Assembly: GCA_028689585.1 (NCBI GenBank)
Contig: JAQVCW010000002.1
Span: 124,001 to 188,000, forward strand
Source of the DNA: Lachnospiraceae bacterium
GTDB taxonomy: Bacteria > Bacillota > Clostridia > Lachnospirales > Lachnospiraceae
DNA length: 64,000 bases
Reading direction: 5' to 3'
Shown: positions 1 through 8,448 of the stretch, one piece after another
Position numbering within the stretch: position 1 is the first letter of the stretch
Layout of the letters: each line of letters begins with the position of its first letter
The notes under the pieces: model-generated
Databases searched by the model: none
What the model saw: only the letters and a program-made list of their open reading frames with translations
What the model was told of the DNA's origin: nothing
Made by a program: the position numbers and the translations under genes

Positions 1-317
1 TTGTCGCCAGTTTTATAACTTGACATTCGCTCCACGGAAAACCTGCGGATAAATCCGCAGCAACCTCACGCTTCTACGCTATCAAGGTCACAACATTTGC
101 AGTATACATGATATCTTCGCTGTTTGCAAGTGTTTTTTTCAAAAAAGCAAAAAATAATAAAATCTGCTTTTAAATTGGAACAAAGTATTATAGAATAGGA
201 AAAGATACTTTGTCACTCAATAATTTTCGCACTGCCCCTTCAGGCAGTTCAAAAGCAGGAAACAGCATCGCTTATTTTCTGCAAACAGAAATTTAGATCA
301 GGAAATGGAATGATTTT
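1..317. other. AT-rich upstream region with two stem-loops
   Basis: No gene is supported here. Two dyads are visible: an 8-bp arm palindrome CTGCGGAT/ATCCGCAG at 43-60, and CAAAGTAT (181-188) paired with ATACTTTG (205-212). The second lies about 105 bp before the acetyltransferase start and could be a terminator-like or operator element. The rest is AT-rich and unassigned. Confidence 0.4.
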
Positions 318-1247
318 ATGAACGTAAATGCAGATAAAAATAAACTAACAGAAACAGGCCGCCCGGCCCTCAGTGAACATTCCGGCGATCTTGCTTCCTT
401 ATATAATAGGAAGAGACAGGATATTCATTTTGTTGAGGAGCTGTCCCTGAACGCCTGGCCCTCCCATAAGATCGAGCTTTACGATGGATGGCTGATCCGT
501 TTTTCCCATAACTATACGTACCGTACCAACAGTGTTGATCAGGTGGGACTCTCTTCTATTCCGGCGGAGGACAAAATCGCCTATTGCGAAAGCATTTACC
601 GGAACTTTGGAACGCCGGCGAATTTTAAGATCAATCCGCTGCTGGATCCGGGATTTGATCTGCTGCTGGAAAAAAAGGGCTACGAAAAATGCCACATCAC
701 AGAAGTTCTGACCATGGATGCGGAGCAGTTCCATCTGTATCCCATGATCTCCAGGGAACATGAATTTGAAAACCGGATGGGACTTCCCACCTTTGTATAT
801 TACCCCAATGACCTGACGGTTCTTTTGCAGCCTGTGATCACAGACGAATGGATCCAGGGGGTATTTCATCTGAACGGAACCTCGGATCCGGTGCTGAGGC
901 GCATTGTTCCCTCCATGTTTAAGGCCATCCCAAAGGAAACCATCGTGGCCTCTGTGGAGGTGGACGGGCATATGGTAGCCTCGGGACTGGGGATCCGGGA
1001 CCGTGATTACGTGGGGATCTATGCAATCTATGTATCACCAAGCTGCCGCAGAAGACATTATGCCAGGGCGATCTGCAGTACGATCTTGAGAGAAGCGCAG
1101 ATTCTCGGTGCCAGAAAAGCGTATCTTCAGGTAGTGCAGGGGAACGCACCTGCAAAGACGCTCTATACCTCGCTGGGATTTCAGGACTTTTATACTTACT
1201 GGTTCCGCAGCAAGGAAATGACAGGAACTGCCGGGACAAAGGAATGA
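318..1247 (+). CDS. GNAT family N-acetyltransferase
   Basis: A 309-residue protein. The C-terminal third has the GNAT pattern: a strand ending in YVGIYAIYVSPSCRRRHYA (the acetyl-CoA pyrophosphate loop, here RRRHYA), then helix and AYLQVVQGNAPAKTLYTSLGF, typical of the last strand-helix-strand. The N-terminal 150 residues resemble the first half of two-domain GNAT proteins (SHNYTYRTNSV). Cytoplasmic acyl transfer to an unknown amine is expected; the substrate cannot be read from the sequence. The ribosome site is weak (AGGAAATGG about 10 nt upstream). It is monocistronic, followed by a palindromic repeat element. Confidence 0.85.
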   Translation: MNVNADKNKLTETGRPALSEHSGDLASLYNRKRQDIHFVEELSLNAWPSHKIELYDGWLIRFSHNYTYRTNSVDQVGLSSIPAEDKIAYCESIYRNFGTPANFKINPLLDPGFDLLLEKKGYEKCHITEVLTMDAEQFHLYPMISREHEFENRMGLPTFVYYPNDLTVLLQPVITDEWIQGVFHLNGTSDPVLRRIVPSMFKAIPKETIVASVEVDGHMVASGLGIRDRDYVGIYAIYVSPSCRRRHYARAICSTILREAQILGARKAYLQVVQGNAPAKTLYTSLGFQDFYTYWFRSKEMTGTAGTKE

Positions 1248-1250
1248 CTG

Positions 1251-1424
1251 GTTACTGTTCACGGCAGACTCAAACACTTGCTGTTTGAGTCGTAAGAAAG
1301 TGATGCAGGAGTGAGCAGGCTCCAATTTGCGCAGCAAATTTCGGAATGAGCCTGCGAAGGTTACTATTTACAGCCATGGGTACGTATAAATTGTGTTGAA
1401 CATAAATTGGCTGTGAATAGTAAC
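1251..1424. repeat. 174-bp palindromic element with inverted ends
   Basis: The region begins GTTACTGTTCACGGC (1251-1265) and ends GGCTGTGAATAGTAAC (1409-1424), whose reverse complement nearly matches the start; a third copy, GTTACTATTTACAGCC, lies at 1360-1375. Inside are hairpins GACTCAAAC/GTTTGAGTC (1267-1291) and GCAGGCTC/GAGCCTGC (about 1315-1355), the latter nesting AATTTGC/GCAAATT. It has no coding potential. It looks like a MITE-type or REP-like non-autonomous repeat between two same-strand genes. Confidence 0.6.
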
Positions 1425-1494
1425 AATGACTGTAAACAAATTTCAGAAATTAACTTGACACACAGCTTTAGGAAATACAGAAAGGATACCATAT

Positions 1495-2352
1495 ATGTGG
1501 ATAGCAGATAATTGGAACGATTATGAAGTAATAGATACCTCTCAGGGGGAAAAGCTGGAACGCTGGGGTGACTACCTGCTGGTGCGTCCGGATCCCCAGG
1601 TTCTCTGGAATACCCCTAAAAATCACAGGGGCTGGAATAAAATGAACGGCCATTACCATCGCAGTCAGAAGGGCGGCGGTGAATGGGAGTTTTTCAATCT
1701 GCCCCAGCAGTGGAGCATACAGTACCGCCAGCTTACCTTTAACCTGAAGCCTTTCAGCTTCAAGCACACCGGTTTATTTCCGGAGCAGGCCGCGAACTGG
1801 GACTGGTTCTCCGATAAAATCAAAAATGCAGGCCGGCAGGTAAAGGTTCTGAATCTCTTTGCCTATACGGGAGGTGCCACACTGGCGGCTGCGGCAGCCG
1901 GTGCTTCCGTCACCCATGTAGATGCTTCTAAGGGCATGGTGGGATGGGCAAAGGAAAATGCCGCTTCTTCCGGTCTGCAGGACGCACCGATCCGCTGGCT
2001 GGTGGATGACTGCACGAAATTCGTGGAGCGGGAAATCCGCCGGGGCAATCACTATGACGGCATTATCATGGATCCTCCCTCCTACGGCCGCGGACCAAAG
2101 GGTGAAATCTGGAAAATCGAAGACTCTATCTTTCCTTTTATTCAACTGGCTGCAAAGCTGCTGTCGGACGATCCGCTTTTCTTCCTGGTAAACTCCTATA
2201 CCACCGGACTGGCTCCTGCAGTGCTGACCTACATGATCTCCACCGAGCTCAAAAAATATGGCGGCAAAGTAGACGCCCAGGAAATCGGACTGCCCGTCAC
2301 CGAAAGCGGCCTGGTGCTTCCCTGCGGCGCTTCCGGACGCTGGGAACGATAA
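1495..2352 (+). CDS. Class I SAM-dependent rRNA-type methyltransferase (RlmI/RlmK-like)
   Basis: A 285-residue Rossmann methyltransferase. The SAM motif I reads VLNLFAYTGGATLAAAAAGA (about residues 119-138), followed by the acidic motif II THVDASKGMVGWAKEN and the base-flipping motif IIMDPPSYGRGP (about 198-209). The FAYTGG and DPPSYGRG pair is typical of the RlmI/RlmK C-terminal domain (23S rRNA cytosine-C5 or guanine-N7 methylation). The first ~90 residues do not show a clear PUA domain, so the target base is uncertain. The start ATG follows GAAAGGAT. The gene is convergent with the HAD phosphatase, with a long-hairpin repeat between them. Confidence 0.85.
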   Translation: MWIADNWNDYEVIDTSQGEKLERWGDYLLVRPDPQVLWNTPKNHRGWNKMNGHYHRSQKGGGEWEFFNLPQQWSIQYRQLTFNLKPFSFKHTGLFPEQAANWDWFSDKIKNAGRQVKVLNLFAYTGGATLAAAAAGASVTHVDASKGMVGWAKENAASSGLQDAPIRWLVDDCTKFVEREIRRGNHYDGIIMDPPSYGRGPKGEIWKIEDSIFPFIQLAAKLLSDDPLFFLVNSYTTGLAPAVLTYMISTELKKYGGKVDAQEIGLPVTESGLVLPCGASGRWER

Positions 2353-2379
2353 TTATTCTGTCAGCCCTGCCTCCCGTTG

Positions 2380-2654
2380 CAGTTCAAGCCTTTTGCTTGA
2401 CGCACAGCTTCCGGGCGGCTGCCCCAGGTATGCTGCGGGTGCATTTGCAGAAAGACTAAGCATCTTGGGTTCCACAAGATGTTCCATAGGAATTGGGAGC
2501 CATTTGTTTGAACCGAAGGTGAGTTATGGCTCCCAATTCCTGCTTTTGGAACACCTTGCGGAAGCCTTAGATGCTCTTGGCTTTCGAAACAGCACCTGCG
2601 GCATACCTGGGGCAGCCGCCCGGAAAGCGTCCTCATTCCAAGGCTGAACTGTAA
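2380..2654. repeat. Nested long-hairpin repeat, copy 1 (full length)
   Basis: About 275 bp that folds on itself almost end to end. Outer arms: CAGTTCAAGCC...CTTCCGGGCGGCTGCCCC against GGGGCAGCCGCCCGGAAAGC...GGCTGAACTG. Middle arms: GCATCTTGGGTTCC against GGAAGCCTTAGATGC. Inner arms: GGAATTGGGAGCCAT (about 2490-2504) against ATGGCTCCCAATTCC (about 2526-2540), with loop TTTGTTTGAACCGAAGGTGAG. It lies between convergent genes. A second long copy is at 33172-33506 and two deletion forms at 17568-17649 and 34486-34580, all in the same orientation. Small ORFs inside are by-products of the symmetry. Confidence 0.8.
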
Positions 2655-2672
2655 TCTGCCTCCGGCAATTCC

Positions 2673-3311
2673 TCAGCCCAGCACTTTGCGCACTGCCTCC
2701 GGCAATTCCTTCAGGCTCCCGACTGCCGGCACGCCCGCCGGCACCTTGCCAAATCCATAGGCCGCATGGATGAAGGGCAGCCCCGCTTCCACGGTGCTGT
2801 TGTAATCCCCTTCGGTATCGCCCACGTAAACCGCCTGGTCCAGCTTGTTTCGCTCCGCCAGCAAACGGATATTATAGCTTTTTTCTCTTCCTGTGCGGCC
2901 AAAGTTCTCTATATCCTCTATGTAGCTTTCCGTATGGCTCCAGCCGATAAAATCTTCGATATAACCTTCCTGGCAATTGCTCACAATATAAAGAGAATAT
3001 TCTTTTGACAATGTCTCGAATACCTCCAGCAAATCCGGATACAAAATTCCGCCCTTATCCTTCAGATACTCCACTTCAAAGGTGCAGCAGCCTTCCGTCA
3101 GTTCTGCCCGCCGTCCGGGCTCTGCTCTGCACATCAGAATTTCTCCGATTTCTGTCATCGTCTTGCCCATTACACTGCGAAGCTGCTCCACGGTCAATTG
3201 TATTCCCAGATCCGCTGCCGCTTCCTTCAGATAGATGTTCCAGGATTCTGTCACAATATCACAGGCATCCCAAAGTGTTCCGTCCAAATCAAAAATAATC
3301 CCTTTTTTCAT
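2673..3311 (-). CDS. HAD superfamily hydrolase, phosphoglycolate-phosphatase type
   Basis: About 212 residues. The HAD motifs appear in order: motif I GIIFDLDGTLWDA with nucleophile Asp and acid/base Asp, a helical cap, motif II YIVSNCQ, a Lys in GRTGREKSYNIR (motif III) and motif IV YVGDTEGDYNSTVEAG. This fits a small cytosolic phosphomonoesterase of the Gph/PgmB group; the substrate is unknown. In-frame ATGs also lie at 3314 and 3323; the one at 3311 has GGAG six bases upstream. An 18-bp direct repeat (CTGCCTCCGGCAATTCCT) occurs at the gene's 3' end and again just downstream. It is divergent from the GntR gene. Confidence 0.85.
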   Translation of the reverse strand: MKKGIIFDLDGTLWDACDIVTESWNIYLKEAAADLGIQLTVEQLRSVMGKTMTEIGEILMCRAEPGRRAELTEGCCTFEVEYLKDKGGILYPDLLEVFETLSKEYSLYIVSNCQEGYIEDFIGWSHTESYIEDIENFGRTGREKSYNIRLLAERNKLDQAVYVGDTEGDYNSTVEAGLPFIHAAYGFGKVPAGVPAVGSLKELPEAVRKVLG

Positions 3312-3445
3312 CATAATCTCCATTCCAGCACTGACAATGGCGCCAGTTTCCTTATTTTCGGTTCGATTCGAGATTGATTCTACTATTAAACCTGGCTTCT
3401 GTCAATTGCTGCCGCATGTCCGCCATATTTTTGCTCAAAAAGCTA

Positions 3446-3494
3446 TTGACATCTGCGTCCAAGTGTATATAATACTATATATACAGTATATACT
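3446..3494 (+). promoter_or_regulatory. Promoter with palindromic GntR/YtrA-type operator
   Basis: A -35 box TTGACA (3446-3451) and a -10 box TATAAT (3468-3473) are separated by 16 bp. Overlapping the -10 and the likely start site is a long near-palindrome built of GTATATA...TATATAC (3465-3493). YtrA-subfamily GntR repressors characteristically bind such TATA-rich dyads, so autorepression of the downstream GntR-ABC operon is inferred. Confidence 0.7.
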
Positions 3495-3574
3495 TTATTA
3501 ACATCTATTTTCTTTTATCTGCAGAAAAAAGAAAATGGATGACCTATCATCTTTTACAGAATAGGAGAATATTT

Positions 3575-3949
3575 TTGAAAATAATCATATCAAACCAATC
3601 TGAGCTGCCGATTTATGCTCAGATCAAAGAACAGATCAAGGAACAGATTTTAAACGGCCAGTTGGCGGACGGGACAGTGCTCCCTTCCATCCGCGGGCTG
3701 GCGAAAGAACTAAGTGTCAGTGTCATCACCACGTCCAGAGCCTACAGTGATCTGGAGGCGGAAGGTTTTATTGCCACTGCGCAGGGGCGGGGCAGCATCG
3801 TGCTCTCCCGGAATAATGACATTCTGCGGGAGCAGTACCTGAAGCGGATTGAGGAAGGTCTGAACACCGCTATCCGGACCGCCGGGCTGATCGACCTCCC
3901 CCGGGAAGAGCTGCACACTATGGTCGATATGCTGTGGAAAACACAATAG
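3575..3949 (+). CDS. GntR family transcriptional regulator, YtrA type
   Basis: 124 residues from a TTG start at 3575, chosen because AGGAGA lies six bases upstream; an in-frame ATG at 3539 has no ribosome site. The sequence begins KIIISNQSELPIYAQIKEQIKEQI and carries the winged helix GTVLPSIRGLAKELSVSVITTSRAYSDLEAEGFI, with only a short C-terminal helix instead of an effector domain. This is the layout of YtrA regulators, which control neighbouring ABC transporters of the YtrBC kind. It is followed by the ABC ATPase gene and is probably autorepressed through the palindrome at 3465-3493. Confidence 0.9.
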   Translation: MKIIISNQSELPIYAQIKEQIKEQILNGQLADGTVLPSIRGLAKELSVSVITTSRAYSDLEAEGFIATAQGRGSIVLSRNNDILREQYLKRIEEGLNTAIRTAGLIDLPREELHTMVDMLWKTQ

Positions 3950-3975
3950 CATTCATTTCACTTATGGAGGATCTT

Positions 3976-4830
3976 ATGAATTTATTAGAAGTGAAAGATA
4001 TCACAAAGCAATATAAAAATTTTACGCTGGATCACATCAGCTTTTCTATTCCTGCCGGTTATATTATGGGCTATATCGGTCAGAACGGGGCCGGAAAGAC
4101 CACGACGCTGAACATTATCACCCAGTTGATCCATGCCGCCTCCGGTACCGTATCCATCGATGGTCTGAGCCTGGATGAAGATCCCATTGCTTATCGTGAC
4201 AAGATCGGTTACATCGGAGATTCTTCCTATTATCCGGAAGAGCTGACTCTCCGTCAGATCAAAGGAATCCTGAAAGATTTTTACCCTTCTTTTCAGCCGG
4301 AGGTCTTTGATCAGTATCAGAAAAAGTGGAACCTGCCCGACCAGAAAAAGATCAAAGAATTTTCCCGCGGAATGAAGGTCAAGCTGATGTTTGCCTCCGT
4401 CCTGTCCCGGGATACCAGACTTCTGGTGCTGGATGAAGCCACCAACGGACTGGATCCGGTCATGCGCAAAGAGATTTTGACGCTTCTTCAGGAGTATATC
4501 AGTGACGGCAAACGCAGTGTCCTGTTCTCCACACACATTCTGGAAGACCTGGAGCAGATTGCAGATTATATATTTTTTATTGAAAAAGGAAAAAAGGTTC
4601 TCTGTGATTCAAAAGACGAACTGCTGGAAAGTTATCTGCTGGTCAAAGGCGGGCCGGAGGATCTGACCGAGCCGCTGAAGCATTCTCTGATTGGCCTGGA
4701 GGTAAATTCCTTTGGTTTTGAGGCGCTCTTATCTTCCAGAGATACCATAGTCCCCTCTAAGGGGCTGCTTACCGCCAGACCAAGCATTGACCAGATTTTG
4801 CTTCACATGATTCTAGAAAGAAAGAGGTAA
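3976..4830 (+). CDS. ABC transporter ATP-binding protein (YtrB/BcrA-like)
   Basis: 284 residues from ATG 3976, preceded by GGAGG; an upstream in-frame ATG at 3934 would overlap the regulator. Walker A is GYIGQNGAGKTTTLNII (about residue 31), the signature is EFSRGMKVKLM, degenerate relative to LSGGQ, Walker B is LLVLDEATNGLDP and the switch His is in LFSTHILEDLEQI. The single ATPase followed by one six-helix membrane subunit is the ABC-2 export arrangement. The GntR partner suggests a response to cell-envelope antibiotics or peptides. The substrate is inferred only by family. Confidence 0.9.
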   Translation: MNLLEVKDITKQYKNFTLDHISFSIPAGYIMGYIGQNGAGKTTTLNIITQLIHAASGTVSIDGLSLDEDPIAYRDKIGYIGDSSYYPEELTLRQIKGILKDFYPSFQPEVFDQYQKKWNLPDQKKIKEFSRGMKVKLMFASVLSRDTRLLVLDEATNGLDPVMRKEILTLLQEYISDGKRSVLFSTHILEDLEQIADYIFFIEKGKKVLCDSKDELLESYLLVKGGPEDLTEPLKHSLIGLEVNSFGFEALLSSRDTIVPSKGLLTARPSIDQILLHMILERKR

Positions 4831-4834
4831 GATT

Positions 4835-5494
4835 ATGAGAAAATTACAGTTTATGAAAATTGATATTCTGCGCGCCGGCGGCAATAAGTGGCTGTTTCTC
4901 TTATTTCCCCTGCTTGCCGGCTTCATACTGCTTTATGAAAAGGAAGCCCAGCCCCTATTTGCTGTTTTATACAGCATGTTCGGTGCCATTATTTTTTCTT
5001 CGACCCCATTCTGCCTGGAAAGGCGCTCCAACTGCGGCTTTCTGGGAATGCTTCCGGCCAAAAACGGAGAACAGATTGCAGGACATTATCTCTTTTCTCT
5101 GCTCCTGACCATATATGATCTCACCGCTGCCCTGCTGGTTATCACAGTCAGCCGGATTTTCCGCCCGATCAGCTTTCCGGACACCACCTTATTTTTGCTT
5201 ATAGTCGGCTTTGTCCTCCTTGTCATCGGTATCCAGAATATGGTTTTAAGTCTGGTTCCTGCAGAGAGCAGCACCAATATGCTCACCCTTATCCGCATGG
5301 TGCCGGGCTTTGCATTTTACTACTGCGCCCTGTCACTGGCAAACGCAGTCAAAAAAAATCCTTCTTTTTTCTCGGACATCATGAAGCTGATCACACTGCC
5401 AAACTGCATTATCTTCTTTGCGGTATCACTGCTTCTCTTCTTTGTACTCATGGAGGTAAGCTGCCGCGCTGCTGCCCGAAGGGACGCAGCCTGA
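4835..5494 (+). CDS. ABC-2 type transporter permease
   Basis: 219 residues with about six hydrophobic segments, for example KWLFLLFPLLAGFILLY near the start and IIFFAVSLLLFFVLM near the end. It starts 4 bp after the ATPase stop behind AAAGAGG, so it is translationally linked. It is the likely membrane half of the GntR-controlled exporter. No extracellular loop domain or protease motif is visible. No second permease follows; the transporter could act as a homodimer. Confidence 0.85.
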   Translation: MRKLQFMKIDILRAGGNKWLFLLFPLLAGFILLYEKEAQPLFAVLYSMFGAIIFSSTPFCLERRSNCGFLGMLPAKNGEQIAGHYLFSLLLTIYDLTAALLVITVSRIFRPISFPDTTLFLLIVGFVLLVIGIQNMVLSLVPAESSTNMLTLIRMVPGFAFYYCALSLANAVKKNPSFFSDIMKLITLPNCIIFFAVSLLLFFVLMEVSCRAAARRDAA

Positions 5495-5555
5495 ACATCT
5501 TATGGCAGTCTTCAAAAATAGCAGCACCGCTTACCGGGTAACAGGCAAAATCCCC

Positions 5556-8387
5556 TCAGTTCCGGCCATAGGCATCCCAGTCATCGATCTGCGCCAGTGG
5601 CCGGTCAAATGTAATCTTTATATCCCGCATGGTCAGACCGCTTTGTCCAAAGCGCAGCTTAAATACCGCATACCGGGTGGTGGCCACAAATTTTATCCGT
5701 TTGGTCACCCACTCTCCCCGGGTACCGTTCCAGGTCAGAACACACTGGGGAACGGTGGTAAAGAAAAAGCCCACCGGAAGCTGAGCCAGTTCTCCCAGAT
5801 CACTTTTTGCTGTGAATTCAAAGATAAAACCGCCCATCTGCTCCATGTCCAGTCCGAAGCTGTATTCACTGCCGCCTGCCGTATTTACCTCATTCAGCGG
5901 CAATACCAGTTCTTTTCCAACCTTTTGATAGCTCACTTCTGTCACCTGATCCATTCTGTCTAGCGCTGGACAGTGAAGAAGCTCCACCTCTGTATTTTCT
6001 CCCCAAAGCCGTTCAAAAGCGCGGGTATTCATCAGAAATTCACAGATATTTTTTCCGCATTTCTGCAGTTGGCTCCTTGTCAGAGCTCCGTTTTCCAGGG
6101 CTTCCTTTGTGTTGTCCCCATGAAGGTTCTCACTGCCCTCCGGGCATACCATGTAAAGGTCATTCTGCGCTCTTACCATGGCCGCAAAATTGGTTTTGGA
6201 GCTTTCCGGATGGACGGGGTCATTCATATCCGCCCACCAGTCAGTCATGACAATACCTTGAAATCCCCACTCCTTGCGCAGAATCGTAGTAGTCAGATCA
6301 TAAAGGCTGGCGGTATGGGTTCCGTTTACTTTTCCATATGTGGTCATGACAGAAGTCACCACACCTGATTTCACTGCTCTCTCATATCCCTTCAGATATA
6401 TTTCCCGAAGAGCCCGTTCCGAAACTACACTGTCCAGATCATGGCGGGCTTTCTCCTGATTATTGGCGCAAAAATGCTTTACCGTTCCGGTCACACCTGA
6501 TTTTGACAGACCTTTTAACTGTGCGACAGCCATTTCTCCGGTCAGATAAGGATCCTCTGAAAAATATTCAAAGTTCCTGCCATTGAGGGGATGGCGGTGG
6601 ATATTCATTCCCGGCCCCAGCAGGCAGTCTACCTTGTTTTTTACCATCTCGATGCCTAAAAAGGTATACAGCTCTTCCACCAGCTCCCGGTTGAAGGTGC
6701 AGGCCAGCAGCGTGCCGCCGGGAAGGCTGAATGCCTTATCCCCACAGTCCAGGCGCATCCCGGAAGGGCCGTCATCACAGCAGGCGCAGGGAATTCCATA
6801 GTGAACCAGCATATCAGACACACCGCCAAAGGCTGCTGCCGTGCCCGGAGTCACTCTCGGGCTTCCCATTCCCTCACCGCGGACGATACAGGTCAGATCT
6901 TCATCCGAAAGCTGACCGATAAACTGATCCATGGTGATTTTCCCGGATTTCACATCCTGCAGGCGATAGCCCTGATCTCCCGTAAATGGAATTTCCTCCG
7001 GAAGACCTTCCCTGCAGCGCTGCTCCATATCCACAGTGCGCACCTGTACGTTTGCCCACCGCATCGCTTCTGCTGATTGTTCAGCATCCCCATCCTGCAT
7101 TCCTGCCATGCGCTCGAAGGTCCGTACCGGAGCCATAGCTTCCTCCAGTTGTTCCAGCACAACAGTCTCTTTTATGATAAAGGTATCCGCCAGCTTCGCA
7201 TCCCGCACATTATTTCCCAGATAAATCTCATACCGGCCCTGCTCCAGCACCCAGCAGGATTTATGACCGGTCACACCAGAATCATCATAAGAGGCAAAAT
7301 CTTCCCCCTTCAGGCAGAAGGTAATGTTTTCTTCTTCGTTCGGCTGCAGCAGAGCTGTTTTTTCAAATCCTGCCAGAACCCGGTAAGGCTTGCCCAGTTT
7401 TCCCTGGGGACAGCTTACATAGACCTGAACAACCTCTTTGCCGGCACAGGCGCCGATATTTTTCACCTTCACCGGAAGCAGGAATTTCTTCTCCGGGAAC
7501 CTTTCGCCGCCGTCTGTCTTCTGCCCGGGCAGCGGAGTAATTTCAAAATCTGTATAGGACAGTCCAAAGCCAAAAGGATACAGCACCTTATCCTGTCCGG
7601 CCGTTTCAAAATACCGGTATCCCACATAGATATCTTCTGTATACACATCCGCCGTGACGCTGCTAAATTCCGCATCCGAAGGATAATCTGAAATGTGTCT
7701 CGCAATGGTATCCGACAGCTTTCCGGAAGGATTCTTTCTGCCGGTCAGCACATCCGCCACGCCAGCGCCGCCTACCATGCCGCCCTGCCATACATACAGC
7801 ACGGCATCCGGTCCGTAATGTTCCACGAACTGCGTGTCAATCACATTTCCCACATTCAAAAGCACCACCATCTTGGAAAAATGCTTCCGCACCAGCTCCA
7901 GCATGTGTTCTTCCTCTGCTGACAGGCGGTATGCTCCCGGAAGATCCTCGTTGTCCCGGTCCTCTCCGGCCGTCCGGCCGATAATGACCAGGGCCGCATC
8001 ATTATTCTGCGCTGTCCGGGCACAGATTTCCTCTGACAATTCCATCTCAGCCTGGGACCAGGGATCCGTCCCCCAGCCTTTTCCCAGCTCAATCGGATGG
8101 TCCTCCTCCCATTTCCGGTACTCTTCTGTCAGATCCTGATCCAGGATCAAAGCTTCCTCTTCCGAAAGTGCATCCATAATTCCCGTCACCTTTGATACGT
8201 TCACCATGCCTCCGGAACCCGTACCGCTGCGAAAATAATGGTTCTGCATCCTGCCAAATACAGCCGCCCTCGTCCCCGGCTGCAGCGGAAGCACATGATG
8301 GTCGTTTTTCAACAGGACAATGCCCTCCCCCGCCGCTTCTCTGGCTGCTTCCAGATACTGTTTCCAGTCTAATATCATCTTTCCCAT
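5556..8387 (-). CDS. Glycoside hydrolase family 3 beta-glucosidase, domain-permuted
   Basis: 943 residues with no signal peptide, so probably cytosolic. The domain order is reversed relative to most GH3 enzymes. The alpha/beta sandwich domain comes first (about 12-285, with the acid/base-type motif GEDRDNEDLPG, Glu142), followed by a fibronectin-III-like domain (about 295-400). The TIM-barrel domain comes last (about 480-770), with the sugar-binding KHFCANNQE and the nucleophile motif IVMTDWWADM (Asp716). A beta-rich tail of about 150 residues closes the protein. Similar permuted GH3 proteins are known from rumen Clostridia (Butyrivibrio, Ruminococcus). It probably hydrolyses imported oligosaccharides. 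The catalytic assignment is by family pattern. Confidence 0.92.
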   Translation of the reverse strand: MGKMILDWKQYLEAAREAAGEGIVLLKNDHHVLPLQPGTRAAVFGRMQNHYFRSGTGSGGMVNVSKVTGIMDALSEEEALILDQDLTEEYRKWEEDHPIELGKGWGTDPWSQAEMELSEEICARTAQNNDAALVIIGRTAGEDRDNEDLPGAYRLSAEEEHMLELVRKHFSKMVVLLNVGNVIDTQFVEHYGPDAVLYVWQGGMVGGAGVADVLTGRKNPSGKLSDTIARHISDYPSDAEFSSVTADVYTEDIYVGYRYFETAGQDKVLYPFGFGLSYTDFEITPLPGQKTDGGERFPEKKFLLPVKVKNIGACAGKEVVQVYVSCPQGKLGKPYRVLAGFEKTALLQPNEEENITFCLKGEDFASYDDSGVTGHKSCWVLEQGRYEIYLGNNVRDAKLADTFIIKETVVLEQLEEAMAPVRTFERMAGMQDGDAEQSAEAMRWANVQVRTVDMEQRCREGLPEEIPFTGDQGYRLQDVKSGKITMDQFIGQLSDEDLTCIVRGEGMGSPRVTPGTAAAFGGVSDMLVHYGIPCACCDDGPSGMRLDCGDKAFSLPGGTLLACTFNRELVEELYTFLGIEMVKNKVDCLLGPGMNIHRHPLNGRNFEYFSEDPYLTGEMAVAQLKGLSKSGVTGTVKHFCANNQEKARHDLDSVVSERALREIYLKGYERAVKSGVVTSVMTTYGKVNGTHTASLYDLTTTILRKEWGFQGIVMTDWWADMNDPVHPESSKTNFAAMVRAQNDLYMVCPEGSENLHGDNTKEALENGALTRSQLQKCGKNICEFLMNTRAFERLWGENTEVELLHCPALDRMDQVTEVSYQKVGKELVLPLNEVNTAGGSEYSFGLDMEQMGGFIFEFTAKSDLGELAQLPVGFFFTTVPQCVLTWNGTRGEWVTKRIKFVATTRYAVFKLRFGQSGLTMRDIKITFDRPLAQIDDWDAYGRN

Positions 8388-8448
8388 ATTTATTTTCCTC
8401 CGTAAATTTGAATATCAGCCCCGGGCAGTGACGGGCTTTCCGCCCTGC

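Noticed and set aside
1441..1475. A further copy of the long-hairpin repeat
   Set aside because: Only about 20 bp (TTAACTTGACACACAGCTTT) resembles the left end, without a right arm; too little to call.
2361..2647. 84- and 91-residue frames in the intergenic region, with a similar pair at 33251-33498
   Set aside because: They arise from the symmetric long-hairpin repeat; there is no ribosome site and the frame is not kept between copies.
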